Assembly (NCBI GenBank): GCA_050248495.1
Contig: JBFWSG010000012.1
Span: 61,712-125,711, forward strand
Reading direction: 5' to 3'
Origin: DASYDU01 sp050248495
GTDB lineage: Bacteria > Planctomycetota > Planctomycetia > Pirellulales > Lacipirellulaceae
DNA length: 64,000 bases
The notes under the pieces were generated by a model. That model saw only the letters and a program-made list of their open reading frames with translations. It was not told where the DNA came from and made no database searches. The translations under genes were made by a program, and so were the position numbers. Below, piece by piece: positions 1 through 9,550 of this stretch (position 1 is the first letter of the stretch; each line of letters opens with the position of its first letter).

Positions 1-1136
<1,136 letters not shown>

Positions 1137-1519
1137 GAATTCACCTGCCGCGAGAGAAGCCGAGCTACCAAACCGACTAACGTTCCAACGATCCAACCGC
1201 AAGGCCCGATCTTACCTCAAAGCAAGTTGAAAAGTCACGAGCGGCTGGCTCCTCGAAGGCGTTTGCCGCCGGACCACAGCGGCCGCACGGCAGTCGCATT
1301 TCCGCTCGTTTGCGGTGTGGGAAGTTGCAAGCTGCGAGCTGGCAGTTTAGATTAGGGGACAGCCTGCTGCCGGCGGAGCAGACGGCGAGTTTTGGAATCG
1401 CTACTGCAAATTGAACACCACCGAATTGCGTCAGGGCCTGGACCGGGCATTGTCGCATTTTGGTGGTGTTTTTTTGCGCGAACACTTACCTGGATGCCGT
1501 CACCCGTCGAGAGCTTACC
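1137..1519. other. Divergent intergenic region, glpK / amidase
   Basis: About 380 bases between two divergent genes, which should carry both promoters. No convincing coding sequence is visible. The one clear structure is the hairpin with a T-run at 1414-1475, listed separately. Confidence 0.6.
1414..1475 (+). terminator. Leader hairpin followed by a T-run
   Basis: AACACCACC (1414-1422) pairs perfectly with GGTGGTGTT (1462-1470), and the inner GCG/CGC can extend the stem. Seven Ts follow at 1469-1475. This is the layout of an intrinsic terminator, yet no plus-strand gene lies upstream in the intergenic region and the amidase starts only 45 bases downstream. It may be an attenuator in the amidase leader or a block to read-through. 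Confidence 0.5.
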
Positions 1520-2323
1520 ATGCGCTTGGTCTTCTACCCGTTGGATGTTTGGAAATTTCTCCTGCCGCTGATGCTCATCGCGGCCTCGTGCGCCGCCTCG
1601 CGCGGCGAAGCGATCCGCGCGCGAAATTTGCCCGCCGGGGCCACAAACCTGCCGGCGCCGGACGTCGAGTGGATTTCCAGCCCGAATTTCGGCGGCCGCG
1701 GCTCGACCCGCGTCGACTCGATCGTGATCCACACGACGGAAGTGAATTTCGCCGGCACGCTCGACATCTTTCAAGACACGGAGTCCCAGGTCAGCGCCCA
1801 CTTCGTCATCGCGCCGGATGGGCACATCGTGCAGATGGTCGACACGGCCAACCGGGCGTGGCACGCGACGTACTACAACTCGCGCTCGGTGGGCATTGAA
1901 ATGGTCGGATACGCTGCCCAGTCGTCGACTTGGAACAACAACAATCTGAACTCGTTGATGAACCTGCTGGCCTGGCTGGTCACGGCATACGATGTTCCAC
2001 TTACACACCCGTCGGGAAACGCCTACGACTTCGCGGGCGAGCAGTACGACTACCCAGGCCTCGTCGCCCATGGGCAGGTACAACCTTGGAACCGCACCGA
2101 CCCCGGTCCCCATTTCCCGTGGAGCGCAGTGTTGGCCGGGACCCAGGCCCGCATCGATGCGGTACCCGAGCCGACCTCCCTGGGCTTGGCCTGTCTGGCG
2201 AGCTTGTTGTTAGCGGGTCGATTGGTCCGACCTGACGATCATTCACGACGTAGGCCACGGCGGATGGGTCGCCTGGGGATCAGTGCCGCGGTTGCGGTAA
2301 ACGAAACGTTCGAGTCGAAGTAG
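1520..2323 (+). CDS. N-acetylmuramoyl-L-alanine amidase with PEP-CTERM motif
   Basis: Secreted amidase_2/PGRP-like zinc amidase expected to cleave the lactyl-amide bond of peptidoglycan. The ATG at 1520 gives 267 residues with a hydrophobic signal peptide ending near SCAASRGEA (residue 30). Zinc-ligand candidates are His71 (IVIHTTE) and His184 (HGQVQPW), followed by DPGPHF (194-199). A PEP-CTERM tail begins at VPEPTS (215) and runs through a hydrophobic helix to about residue 236. Unusually, some 30 residues rich in Arg follow that helix, whereas such tails normally end within a few residues. The gene ends immediately before the glycerophosphodiesterase start, suggesting coupling. A frameshift near the end could explain the long tail. 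The fold call is solid; the tail is unexplained. Confidence 0.85.
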   Translation: MRLVFYPLDVWKFLLPLMLIAASCAASRGEAIRARNLPAGATNLPAPDVEWISSPNFGGRGSTRVDSIVIHTTEVNFAGTLDIFQDTESQVSAHFVIAPDGHIVQMVDTANRAWHATYYNSRSVGIEMVGYAAQSSTWNNNNLNSLMNLLAWLVTAYDVPLTHPSGNAYDFAGEQYDYPGLVAHGQVQPWNRTDPGPHFPWSAVLAGTQARIDAVPEPTSLGLACLASLLLAGRLVRPDDHSRRRPRRMGRLGISAAVAVNETFESK

Positions 2324-2328
2324 TGCTC

Positions 2329-3081
2329 ATGTCCGTTTTAATCGCCCACCGCGGAGCCTCCTTCGACGCGCCGGAGAACACGCTGCCATCGTTCCAGCTC
2401 GCCTGGGAACAGGACGCCGACGGCATCGAGGGCGACTTCATGCTCACGGCGGACGGCGAAATCGTCTCGTTTCACGACACCGATACGCAGCGGCTTGCCG
2501 GCGAACCGGGCCTCGTCAAAGAGTCGACGCTCGCCGAGCTGCGGGCGCTCGACGTCGGCCGCTGGAAAGGCGGGCGCTGGGCTCTCACGCGGATCCCGAC
2601 GCTGCGCGAAGTGCTGGAGGGGATTCCTGCCGGCAAGAAGCTTGTGGCCGAGCTCAAGGACGGGCCGGAAATCGTCGAGCCGTTCGGGCGGGTGATCGAG
2701 GCGTCAACCTTCAATCCAGACGATCTCTTGATCATCACGCTGGTGGACGAAACGGCGGCAGAGTGCCGACGGCAGCTGCCTCGTTGGAAACGGCACTGGC
2801 TCAGTGGCTACAAGCAGGACGACGGCGGCCGCTGGCGACCCGATGCCGACGAAGTGATCGCCACGATCGAGCGCGTCGGCGCGGCCGGATTTGGCTCACT
2901 GGCCAAACCGGATCATTTCGACGGCGCGTTCGTGGACCGGCTGCGGACCGCCGGCATCGCGGAATTTCATGTGTGGACCGTCGACGACCCCGAAGTCGCG
3001 CGGTTCTACGAGCGGTTGGGCGCGTGGGGGATCACGACGAATCGGCCGCGATTTATTCGAGAACATTTGGAGCAGCAATGA
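2329..3081 (+). CDS. Glycerophosphodiester phosphodiesterase
   Basis: GDPD-family TIM-barrel enzyme that hydrolyses glycerophosphodiesters to an alcohol and glycerol 3-phosphate. Of 250 residues, the catalytic pair His7-Arg8 (AHRGAS), Glu34/Asp36 (IEGDF) and His49-Asp50 (FHD) fit the family. No signal peptide is seen, so it is probably cytoplasmic. ATG 2329 was chosen because it places the HRG motif at the usual distance; a GTG at 2323 is an in-frame alternative. The stop overlaps the next start as ATGA, so the two genes are probably translated together. Some annotations would call such proteins UgpQ-like; substrate range cannot be read from sequence. Confidence 0.92.
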   Translation: MSVLIAHRGASFDAPENTLPSFQLAWEQDADGIEGDFMLTADGEIVSFHDTDTQRLAGEPGLVKESTLAELRALDVGRWKGGRWALTRIPTLREVLEGIPAGKKLVAELKDGPEIVEPFGRVIEASTFNPDDLLIITLVDETAAECRRQLPRWKRHWLSGYKQDDGGRWRPDADEVIATIERVGAAGFGSLAKPDHFDGAFVDRLRTAGIAEFHVWTVDDPEVARFYERLGAWGITTNRPRFIREHLEQQ

Positions 3082-3923
3082 CGAACGAGAAATGGCCGAT
3101 CGGCGTGTTTGCGAGCATCGACGAAGGACTTGGGGTGCACTTAAATGTCGCCCACGAGCTGGGCGTGAAAACCTGCCATCTGCATACGCCCAAACCCGAT
3201 TCGCGCACTCCGGCCCGCGCGCAAGAATTCCGCCAGCAGCTGGCCGATTTGGGAATCACGGTGACCTGCGTGTTCGGCGGCTTTCCGGGTGAAAGCTATG
3301 CCGATATCCCGACTGTTAAGGCCACCGTCGGCCTTGTACCGCCGGCCACGCGGGCCGTTCGCACTCGCGAAATGAAGGAGATCGCCGACTTCGCCCGCGC
3401 GCTGGGCGTCAATGTCGTCGGCGTCCACATCGGCTTCGTGCCGCACGACAAGAGCGATCCCGAGTACGCGGCAGTGCTCGCCGTGGCCCGCGAATTGTGC
3501 GACCATTGCGCGGCGAACTCTCAGGCTCTCCATCTGGAGACCGGCCAGGAACCGCCGGACGTGCTGCTGGCCTTCCTGCAAGACGTCGAGCGCAACAACT
3601 TGTTCGTCAACTTCGATCCCGCGAACATGATTCTCTACGGCATGAGCGAACCGCTCGCCGCGCTCGAGAAGCTGGGCCGCTACGTGTGCAGCGTCCACTG
3701 CAAGGACGCCACCTGGTCGCCGCAGCCGGGCGTTACTTGGGGTCAAGAAGTCGCGCTCGGCGACGGCGACGTCGGCTTCGCCGGCTTCCTCGACACCCTC
3801 GACCGCATCGGCTACACCGGCCCGCTCACGATCGAACGCGAAATCCCTCAGGAGCCGGCGCGGCAGAAGGCCGAGATCGCCCGCGCCGTCGACTTGCTCG
3901 AAAAAATCAAGGAATCACGCTGA
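3078..3923 (+). CDS. Sugar phosphate isomerase/epimerase (TIM barrel)
   Basis: A 281-residue AP-endonuclease-2/xylose-isomerase-like TIM-barrel protein. Recognisable strand ends are LHLETGQE, VNFDPANM, CSVHCKDA and LTIEREI near the C-terminus, carrying the Glu, Asp and His residues expected to bind a divalent metal. Substrate is unknown; the family covers inositol, tagatose and hydroxypyruvate isomerases. It starts inside the stop codon of the phosphodiesterase (ATGA) and ends 16 bases from a convergent Gfo/Idh/MocA oxidoreductase. Such isomerases often accompany Gfo/Idh/MocA dehydrogenases in inositol or sugar catabolism, so a joint pathway is plausible despite opposite strands. Confidence 0.88.
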   Translation: MTNEKWPIGVFASIDEGLGVHLNVAHELGVKTCHLHTPKPDSRTPARAQEFRQQLADLGITVTCVFGGFPGESYADIPTVKATVGLVPPATRAVRTREMKEIADFARALGVNVVGVHIGFVPHDKSDPEYAAVLAVARELCDHCAANSQALHLETGQEPPDVLLAFLQDVERNNLFVNFDPANMILYGMSEPLAALEKLGRYVCSVHCKDATWSPQPGVTWGQEVALGDGDVGFAGFLDTLDRIGYTGPLTIEREIPQEPARQKAEIARAVDLLEKIKESR

Positions 3924-3939
3924 GTCTTTGGCCTGTCGG

Positions 3940-4998
3940 CTAACGAGCTTGAATCCGCACCGGCCGGTGTTTGAGCAGGCTTTCCGACTGAGCGTGGCAG
4001 AGGCGGATCGCGTCCAGCGCCAGCGTGGCGTTGAGAATGTCACTGGCGTAATCTTTCGAGATGCAAGCCGCGACCTCTTTCAACTCGGCCTCAAAGGCGT
4101 CCATCGGGTCGCCGCCGGCAAGGTCGACGACCCTGGCGTTTCCCTTGGCGTCGAGGATCGTCGGCGGACAGAGGTAGCGGCCTGCGCCGCCGAATACCGC
4201 GAACTCAAAGAGCAGCGTCGCGCGTTCGAGCCGGATTTCGAAACCGTGGTTGAACGACCGGCCCTGCTGATCGATCGTGCCGCTCGTGGCTTCGACGATG
4301 CAATCCGGATCGGCAAAATCGAACAGCGAATGCCAGTTCTTGGCGAGACCCTGCTTCGTGGTGCCGCGGGTCACGACGCCCGCCGGCATGCCAAACACCA
4401 GGCGGATAAAATGGGCGTCGTGAATGTGCAGGTCGAGCATCGGACCGCCCACCTGATCGGCCACCCAGAAGCTCTTGAGCCAGAGTGGTTCGGAGATCAC
4501 GCGTTTGAAGCTGCCGCCCCGCACCCGACCATACTTGCCGCTGCGAATCGCGGCGAGCGCCCAGGCATACTCCGGAAAGAACGGCAGCACGTGTCCGACC
4601 AGCAACTGCCGCCGCGCCTTTTTGGCCGCGGCCTGCATCCGCCGGCAGTCGGCGACCGCGAGCGCCATGGGCTTTTCGGAAAACACATGCTTGCCGCGCG
4701 CGACCGCCCGGACAGCGATGTCTGCATGGAGCGCGGGGGGCAAGGTGATGTCGACTAGGTCGACCGAGTCATCGGCCAGCATCTCGTTGAGGTCGGTGTA
4801 GGTCGCCACGCCGGAGAGGTCAATTTGCTCGCCGCGGGGTCCGAAATTGCCCTGGATGTCGCGCCAATCGCCGGCGAGCCGCTTGCGATTCTGCTCGCAC
4901 AGCGCGACCACCTTTACCCCGCGAAGTTTCTGATAGGAGAGGTAGTGTACCATCCCCATGAAGCCGATACCGGCGATGCCCACGCGAATCATCCGCAA
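3940..4998 (-). CDS. Gfo/Idh/MocA family oxidoreductase
   Basis: NAD(P)-dependent sugar or cyclitol dehydrogenase of 352 residues. The Rossmann motif GIAGIGFMG is at residues 7-15 and the conserved SEKP at 107-110. The C-terminal alpha/beta domain carries the GGPMLDLHIHDAHF segment with the Asp/His pair typical of the substrate site. No signal peptide is present, so it is cytoplasmic, unlike the Tat-exported members common in planctomycetes. Starts at 4998 or, six bases in, at 4992 are equally possible. It converges with the sugar isomerase. Substrate is not predictable from the sequence. Confidence 0.92.
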   Translation of the reverse strand: MRMIRVGIAGIGFMGMVHYLSYQKLRGVKVVALCEQNRKRLAGDWRDIQGNFGPRGEQIDLSGVATYTDLNEMLADDSVDLVDITLPPALHADIAVRAVARGKHVFSEKPMALAVADCRRMQAAAKKARRQLLVGHVLPFFPEYAWALAAIRSGKYGRVRGGSFKRVISEPLWLKSFWVADQVGGPMLDLHIHDAHFIRLVFGMPAGVVTRGTTKQGLAKNWHSLFDFADPDCIVEATSGTIDQQGRSFNHGFEIRLERATLLFEFAVFGGAGRYLCPPTILDAKGNARVVDLAGGDPMDAFEAELKEVAACISKDYASDILNATLALDAIRLCHAQSESLLKHRPVRIQAR

Positions 4999-5484
4999 AC
5001 CCCTACCGCGACCCTACCTAGCCTGAAATGCCCCAGCTAGTTTGGCAGGCCGTTCGGGGTTTGTACAGTTTCCAGCAGGGGAAACCGACCGGGCCAGACC
5101 AGGCTGCTTTGGCAATTAATCCGCCAGCACAAACGGATCGACCTGCGCGGCCCGCTGTCGTTCGTGCGCCGCGCGGCGCGCTGGCCAAATGCGAAATTGT
5201 CGAGCAGTTTACACGGAGTTCGGCAAACCGGCCGGGATCGCGCCGCAGTACGACCACGACGAGATGCAACGAATTGGGACGGCGCGTTCGTAGGAATTTG
5301 AGGCAGATCTTTGCCTCGCTGGCGTGACGTCTGGCGTGTGGTGAGACAACTTGGGGGCGACAACCACCCCGAAGACGCGCCGCGAAGTCGGTGTGCCCGA
5401 ATTGAGCACTTGCCCGATTCCGGCGCTGAGCAGCGCTTCAACCCGATAGCTTTCAACCCAACGACGGCGGAAATCGTGTCAAAA
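4999..5484. other. Intergenic stretch without recognisable gene
   Basis: About 490 bases between two minus-strand genes. A minus-strand open frame spans 5037-5456 but has low-complexity Arg/Ser composition typical of shadow frames in GC-rich DNA, no signal peptide, and no recognised domain. I see no hairpin terminator, repeat or RNA gene here. Confidence 0.5.
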
Positions 5485-5931
5485 TCACGGCCGGTTCCGC
5501 TGAGCGCTGCCGCCGTTGGTCGGCCCGCTGGCGACCGCTTGCGAATAGAAGCGCGACGTATTTTGGAACGTCGAGGGCCCGGATCGGTTGAACCAGGCGT
5601 TCTTTCCTGTCGGAGCGACCAACTTGCTCGTCACGGCCGGTTGCTGCAGCACTTGCACGTTGGTCTGCAGCTGGTCGAGCTGATGCGTCTGCCGCCGATC
5701 GTACTGCTGCTGCTGTTGGCGGAATCGCAAGGCGTCCTGTTCCGGTCGGACAAGCGATTGATAATTCGGAACGACGTTGTTGTTGGGTCGGAACAGATTC
5801 AAATAGGGACTCACCGTGGCCCGGCTCGGTTGATAGCGACGCTGATACTGCGCGTGGCAGGCAGCCGCCTGCGCTGCGAGCACGATACTCGCCAGCAATG
5901 CTGTCGCTCGTCGCAAGTGCTTCGCGTTCAT
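5485..5931 (-). CDS. Small secreted Gln-rich protein of unknown function
   Basis: A 148-residue protein starting at the ATG at 5931, which is preceded by the ribosome-binding stretch AGGTGAGG. It has a signal peptide ending near CHA-Q (residue 27), then a basic segment, a polar Asn-rich stretch (LNLFRPNNNVVPNYQ), and a Gln-rich helix-prone part (FRQQQQQYDRRQ) that could form a coiled coil. I recognise no domain. It is divergent from the polysaccharide export gene and the two starts are 190 bases apart, so they may share a control region. A cell-envelope or matrix role is only a guess from location. Confidence 0.7.
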   Translation of the reverse strand: MNAKHLRRATALLASIVLAAQAAACHAQYQRRYQPSRATVSPYLNLFRPNNNVVPNYQSLVRPEQDALRFRQQQQQYDRRQTHQLDQLQTNVQVLQQPAVTSKLVAPTGKNAWFNRSGPSTFQNTSRFYSQAVASGPTNGGSAQRNRP

Positions 5932-6121
5932 GACCTCACCTGCCAATCCTGTTCGAGGTTTCCCGGTGCAGAGCATACTTCGGCACGTCGGATTGTTAAA
6001 CCTCAAGGTTTGCGTCGGCTTTTCCGATGATAGGAATCGTGACTGTGCACGATCGGGGGGATCGCAGGTCTGCGCTTGCGCTGTGTGCGAGCGCCGATCA
6101 CTCGTGTCCATCGCCGATCCT

Positions 6122-7213
6122 ATGAGCCTTCGTCGCAAACTACTGCAACTCGCTTGTCTGCTGGCCGCGCTCGCGCCCGGCGGAGGTTGCCATTTCGTCT
6201 ACCCTGGGCGCGACCCGGGCGGGCCGATCCCGACAATTCCCGCCGAAGTGCCACGGGAACTCTGCAAGACGACCCTGCCGGATTATATCATCGAGCCGCC
6301 GGATGTGCTCTCGATCGAGGCCATCAGCCTCTTACCCAAGGAGCCGTATCACTTGCGGGCGCTTGATGTTGTGTCGATCATCGCGACCGGAAATCCGGAG
6401 GTAGCGGCGCTCAGCGGACAGTACAACATCCAGCCCAACGGCACGATCCAGCTACCCTACGGCGAGACGATTAACGCCGATCAAGATCGCCTGCCGATCC
6501 GGACAGTTGGCCGCACCGTCGAGGAAGTCCAACAGGACATCGAGAGAATTCTCGACAAGTATTACAACACCGCCCAGGTCTCAGTGAGCATCGCGCAGCT
6601 TGGCGCACAGCAGCAGATCATCGGTGAGCACCTGGTGGGACCAGACGGCAAGGTGAACCTCGGCACATACGGCCGCGTGCGGCTCGTAGGGATGACGATC
6701 GAAGAAGCCCGTGCCGCCGTCGAAGCTCACCTCTCCACATATCTCGAAGATCCGCAGATCGCGCTCGACGTCGTCGGCTACAACAGCAAGGTGTTCTACG
6801 TCGTCACGCAAGGCGCGGGACTGGGCGACAAGGTAACGATTCTACCGGCCAAGGGCAACGAAACCGTCCTCGATGCCATCGGGCAGATTCAAGGCCTCGA
6901 ATCCAATTCGTCGACGCGGATGTGGATCGCCCGGCCGGGCAAAAACGACTGCGACGGCGATCAGCTGCTGCCAGTCGACTGGCTGGCGGTCACGCAGCGC
7001 GGCGACGTGTCGACCAACTACCAGATCCTGCCGGGCGATCGCCTGTTCGTCTCGGAAGACAAGCTGGTCGCCCTCGATACGAAGCTGGGCAAGATCATCG
7101 CGCCGTTTGAGCGGATCGCCGGGTTTATCGCGCTCGGCACGTCCACCACCCAGAACCTGGTGTTCTTCGACCGGGTCGGCAACAACGGGTTCTTCGGCAA
7201 CACTGGATTTTGA
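6122..7213 (+). CDS. Polysaccharide biosynthesis/export lipoprotein (Wza-like)
   Basis: Outer-membrane polysaccharide export family protein. The 363-residue form from ATG 6122 starts with a lipoprotein-like signal peptide ending GGGC (Cys23). Two export-type segments follow: a poly-export domain (YIIEPPDVLSIEAI, then a QYNIQPNGTIQLPYG strand) and a second ligand-binding-like unit (GPDGKVNLGTYGRVRLVGMT) leading into an SLBB-like region around YFVVTQG-type strands (here FYVVTQGAGLGDK). The C-terminus is hydrophobic and aromatic. No glycosyltransferase, Wzc kinase or flippase is nearby, so the exported polymer is unknown. The next lipoprotein begins 47 bases later and is probably cotranscribed. 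Confidence 0.88.
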   Translation: MSLRRKLLQLACLLAALAPGGGCHFVYPGRDPGGPIPTIPAEVPRELCKTTLPDYIIEPPDVLSIEAISLLPKEPYHLRALDVVSIIATGNPEVAALSGQYNIQPNGTIQLPYGETINADQDRLPIRTVGRTVEEVQQDIERILDKYYNTAQVSVSIAQLGAQQQIIGEHLVGPDGKVNLGTYGRVRLVGMTIEEARAAVEAHLSTYLEDPQIALDVVGYNSKVFYVVTQGAGLGDKVTILPAKGNETVLDAIGQIQGLESNSSTRMWIARPGKNDCDGDQLLPVDWLAVTQRGDVSTNYQILPGDRLFVSEDKLVALDTKLGKIIAPFERIAGFIALGTSTTQNLVFFDRVGNNGFFGNTGF

Positions 7214-7260
7214 CGATCTGTCGCGTCTTTCCCACGAATTACGAATTGCAGCGTAACACC

Positions 7261-8268
7261 ATGCGGCAACTTGGCATCCTGAGCCTGATCGCCTGCCTGG
7301 CCGCCGCCAGTGGCTGCAATCTTTGCTGCTGGGGTAAGCGCAACGCCGAGCTCACCGGTCCGACCGACATCCGGAAATCGCAAGAATGGTGCCTCGGCGA
7401 AGACGCGATTTTTCATCAACCGATGGGCCCCAGCCGAGACAACTATGGCATGAAACCAACCTGCTGGCGCGAGTGGCCGGCCAATGGTGGGGCTTGCGCC
7501 GATGGCAGCTGCGGGCCCGTGCTCCATCCGGGCTTTCCGATGCACCAGCCGGAGATCGCACCCCATTTCAACGAGCTGCCGCAGGAAGCGATGCCACCAG
7601 GCAATTTGCCGCAAGGCATCAATCCATTTCGGGACGATCTGCAAGCAACGCCTGTTCCCAGCGCCAGCGGCGCCAAACGCGCGGCGCCGTCAATCATTGA
7701 GACAGCCAGGTCGCCGAAACGAGCCGAAGCTCAAACGCTGTACAGCCGGCCGACCGTTCCGCCGCGCAACTCGACTAGCGCTCGTCCGCAGCCGAAGCAA
7801 AACAAGATACCGCCGCGCTTTGTGACCGTGCCGGCGGCACCCAGCGCGCCGAACCAGATGATGCGTCAGGCCTTGCCGGCCGCACCGGCCGCTCCAGCTA
7901 AGCGGCCAGATCGCCTGAAAATCACGGTCTCCGATGCCATCGACACGCCGCAGAAAACTCTCGCCCCCGTCGCGGCCCCGGGCGCCATCCTACACACGGT
8001 GTCGCCAGCCGTTGCCTCCCCCAACCAAACCAAAGCAACTCTCGCTAGTCTGGAACGCATGATCGACGTCCCGCCCGCGCCAAAAAATAGCGACGGCGCC
8101 CAGCCGGCCGTCATTCGCAACGACTTCGCGGCGCCGGCCGAGCCTTTCCGTTTGGCGACGCGAAACTCGCTCCCGCAGAACACGCAGGACCCCGAAGTCG
8201 CCAGGCAGACTCTCTCGGCGTTGAGCGACATGATGTCGGACTCTGCCGCTGACGCCGACAACCAGTGA
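7261..8268 (+). CDS. Planctomycete-type lipoprotein of unknown function
   Basis: A 335-residue protein whose signal peptide ends in a good lipobox, AASGC (Cys19). Near the N-terminus it carries a Cys/Trp-rich segment (MKPTCWREWPANGGAC, then GSCGP) that I associate with uncharacterised planctomycete envelope proteins. The remaining two thirds is Pro/Ala-rich, polar and likely disordered, with repeated PxAPxAP stretches. No catalytic domain is recognised. The ATG at 7261 was chosen because it begins the signal peptide. It follows the Wza-like exporter by 47 bases, so a role in the same envelope assembly is inferred. Confidence 0.75.
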   Translation: MRQLGILSLIACLAAASGCNLCCWGKRNAELTGPTDIRKSQEWCLGEDAIFHQPMGPSRDNYGMKPTCWREWPANGGACADGSCGPVLHPGFPMHQPEIAPHFNELPQEAMPPGNLPQGINPFRDDLQATPVPSASGAKRAAPSIIETARSPKRAEAQTLYSRPTVPPRNSTSARPQPKQNKIPPRFVTVPAAPSAPNQMMRQALPAAPAAPAKRPDRLKITVSDAIDTPQKTLAPVAAPGAILHTVSPAVASPNQTKATLASLERMIDVPPAPKNSDGAQPAVIRNDFAAPAEPFRLATRNSLPQNTQDPEVARQTLSALSDMMSDSAADADNQ

Positions 8269-8561
8269 GCGACAGCGCGATATTTCGCTGCCGGCAGTCC
8301 GTGACAAACTCCGCGGTTGGCTGCCGTTAAGATTGGGCGAACCGCTATCAGGAGCCGATTGCCGCGCTCCCAATCGAACGCTACATTGTTCGATCTTCTT
8401 TGTGGCGCACGGAATTCGTGCCGCATCAGGGCTGCGATACACGGCGAACCGACAGGAGAGCTAGTGACCAAGTGACAATTTGAGGATGCCAGCGTGCCAG
8501 AGCCAGTGCTTTTGGGGCAGCCGGGTCGCCTGACTCGGCTAATACGTCTTGGAGAAGCCTT
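8269..8561. other. Intergenic, presumed promoter of the 8562 gene
   Basis: About 290 bases between a lipoprotein stop and the next PEP-CTERM gene. No gene is seen. A short imperfect hairpin GCCGGGT/ACTCGGC lies at about 8519-8538, and GGAG with a seven-base spacer precedes the ATG at 8562. Confidence 0.4.
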
Positions 8562-9452
8562 ATGACGAAGTCACTTGTTGGTGGTGTCTTTACTTTCTTG
8601 CTGCTCGTGTCGACGGCCGACGCGGCAACCGTTCGGTCCGCCGTGGGTGCTGATGCACCCGCGATTCAAGCCACGGTCGACCAGTTCCGCGCCGACCTGG
8701 GGGCGCCGAACGCGAATGGTCCCTGCGGAGGTTCATGCACGCCGGGTATCGGCCGACGTGAAGTGAATTGGGACGGCGTGCCCGACAATCTTTCCGATCC
8801 CAACGTCTTCCCGAACGATTTCTTCAACCAGCCGACCGCGCAACCGGCCGGTCGCGTCCGTGGCATTCAGTTTTCCAGCGCGGGAACCTTCCGCACGAGC
8901 GCGGACAACGATTCCAATGGCGATACGATCCCGGGCCCGCGGGCCATCCTGTTCGAGGATCTGGGCGCCGGCAACGGCGCCGATTTCGCCGCCTTCAGCG
9001 CGGAGCGAATCTTTGGCATCGTCGGTAGCAACCAAATGGATGTCACCTTTTCCCATCCTGGCGCGCCGCTGGTGCCGGCCGCAGTGAAAGGGTTTGGCGC
9101 CGTCTTTACCGACGTGGAAGTGGCGAACGCGGTGCTGCTCGACTTCTACGACGTGAACGACGTGCTGATCCATTCCGAGGCCGCGCAGGCGTTTCCTTTC
9201 GTGGGTGGCGATTCGGGCAAGTCATTCTCCTTTGTCGGCGTTTCGTTTGATTCGCCAATCGTGAAGCGCGTCCACATCACCAACGGCGGCTTCGATTTGA
9301 CGCTGGCCACTTTCCCCGTGAACGGCCAGACGATTGACGATTCCGCCGCAATGGACGATTTCATCTACGGCGAGCCGCTCCCCGTGCCCGAGCCGACGTC
9401 CGGTATCGCGGCGCTGCTCGCGGGCGCGGTCATATGTCTCTGGCGTCGTTGA
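8562..9452 (+). CDS. PEP-CTERM sorting domain protein
   Basis: A 296-residue secreted protein. It starts with a signal peptide (cleavage near STADA, residue 22) and ends with a classic PEP-CTERM tail: VPEPTS at 275, a hydrophobic helix, then LWRR at the C-terminus. The body is beta-rich and resembles lectin-like or hemolysin-type extracellular domains with strands such as VKGFGAVFTDVEVANAVLL and a VKRVHITNGGFD segment, but I cannot name a family. PEP-CTERM proteins are processed by an exosortase, which is not in this window. GGAG seven bases upstream supports the start. Confidence 0.85.
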   Translation: MTKSLVGGVFTFLLLVSTADAATVRSAVGADAPAIQATVDQFRADLGAPNANGPCGGSCTPGIGRREVNWDGVPDNLSDPNVFPNDFFNQPTAQPAGRVRGIQFSSAGTFRTSADNDSNGDTIPGPRAILFEDLGAGNGADFAAFSAERIFGIVGSNQMDVTFSHPGAPLVPAAVKGFGAVFTDVEVANAVLLDFYDVNDVLIHSEAAQAFPFVGGDSGKSFSFVGVSFDSPIVKRVHITNGGFDLTLATFPVNGQTIDDSAAMDDFIYGEPLPVPEPTSGIAALLAGAVICLWRR

Positions 9453-9550
9453 GTACGGACGCCGTTTGAAGTGATTCGAGAGCATTGAATGCTGCGAGCA
9501 GCCGCGTCGTAGTGTCGGCGCGGCTGCCCGTGTGGAGCGGGTCGATCGAT

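Noticed and set aside
3928..4758. Plus-strand open frame of 276 codons opposite the Gfo/Idh/MocA gene
   Set aside because: It mirrors the real gene, has no recognisable motif or signal and is Arg/Ala-rich as expected for a shadow frame.
5037..5456. Possible small minus-strand gene
   Set aside because: No ribosome-binding site, domain or signal peptide, and Arg/Ser-rich composition.
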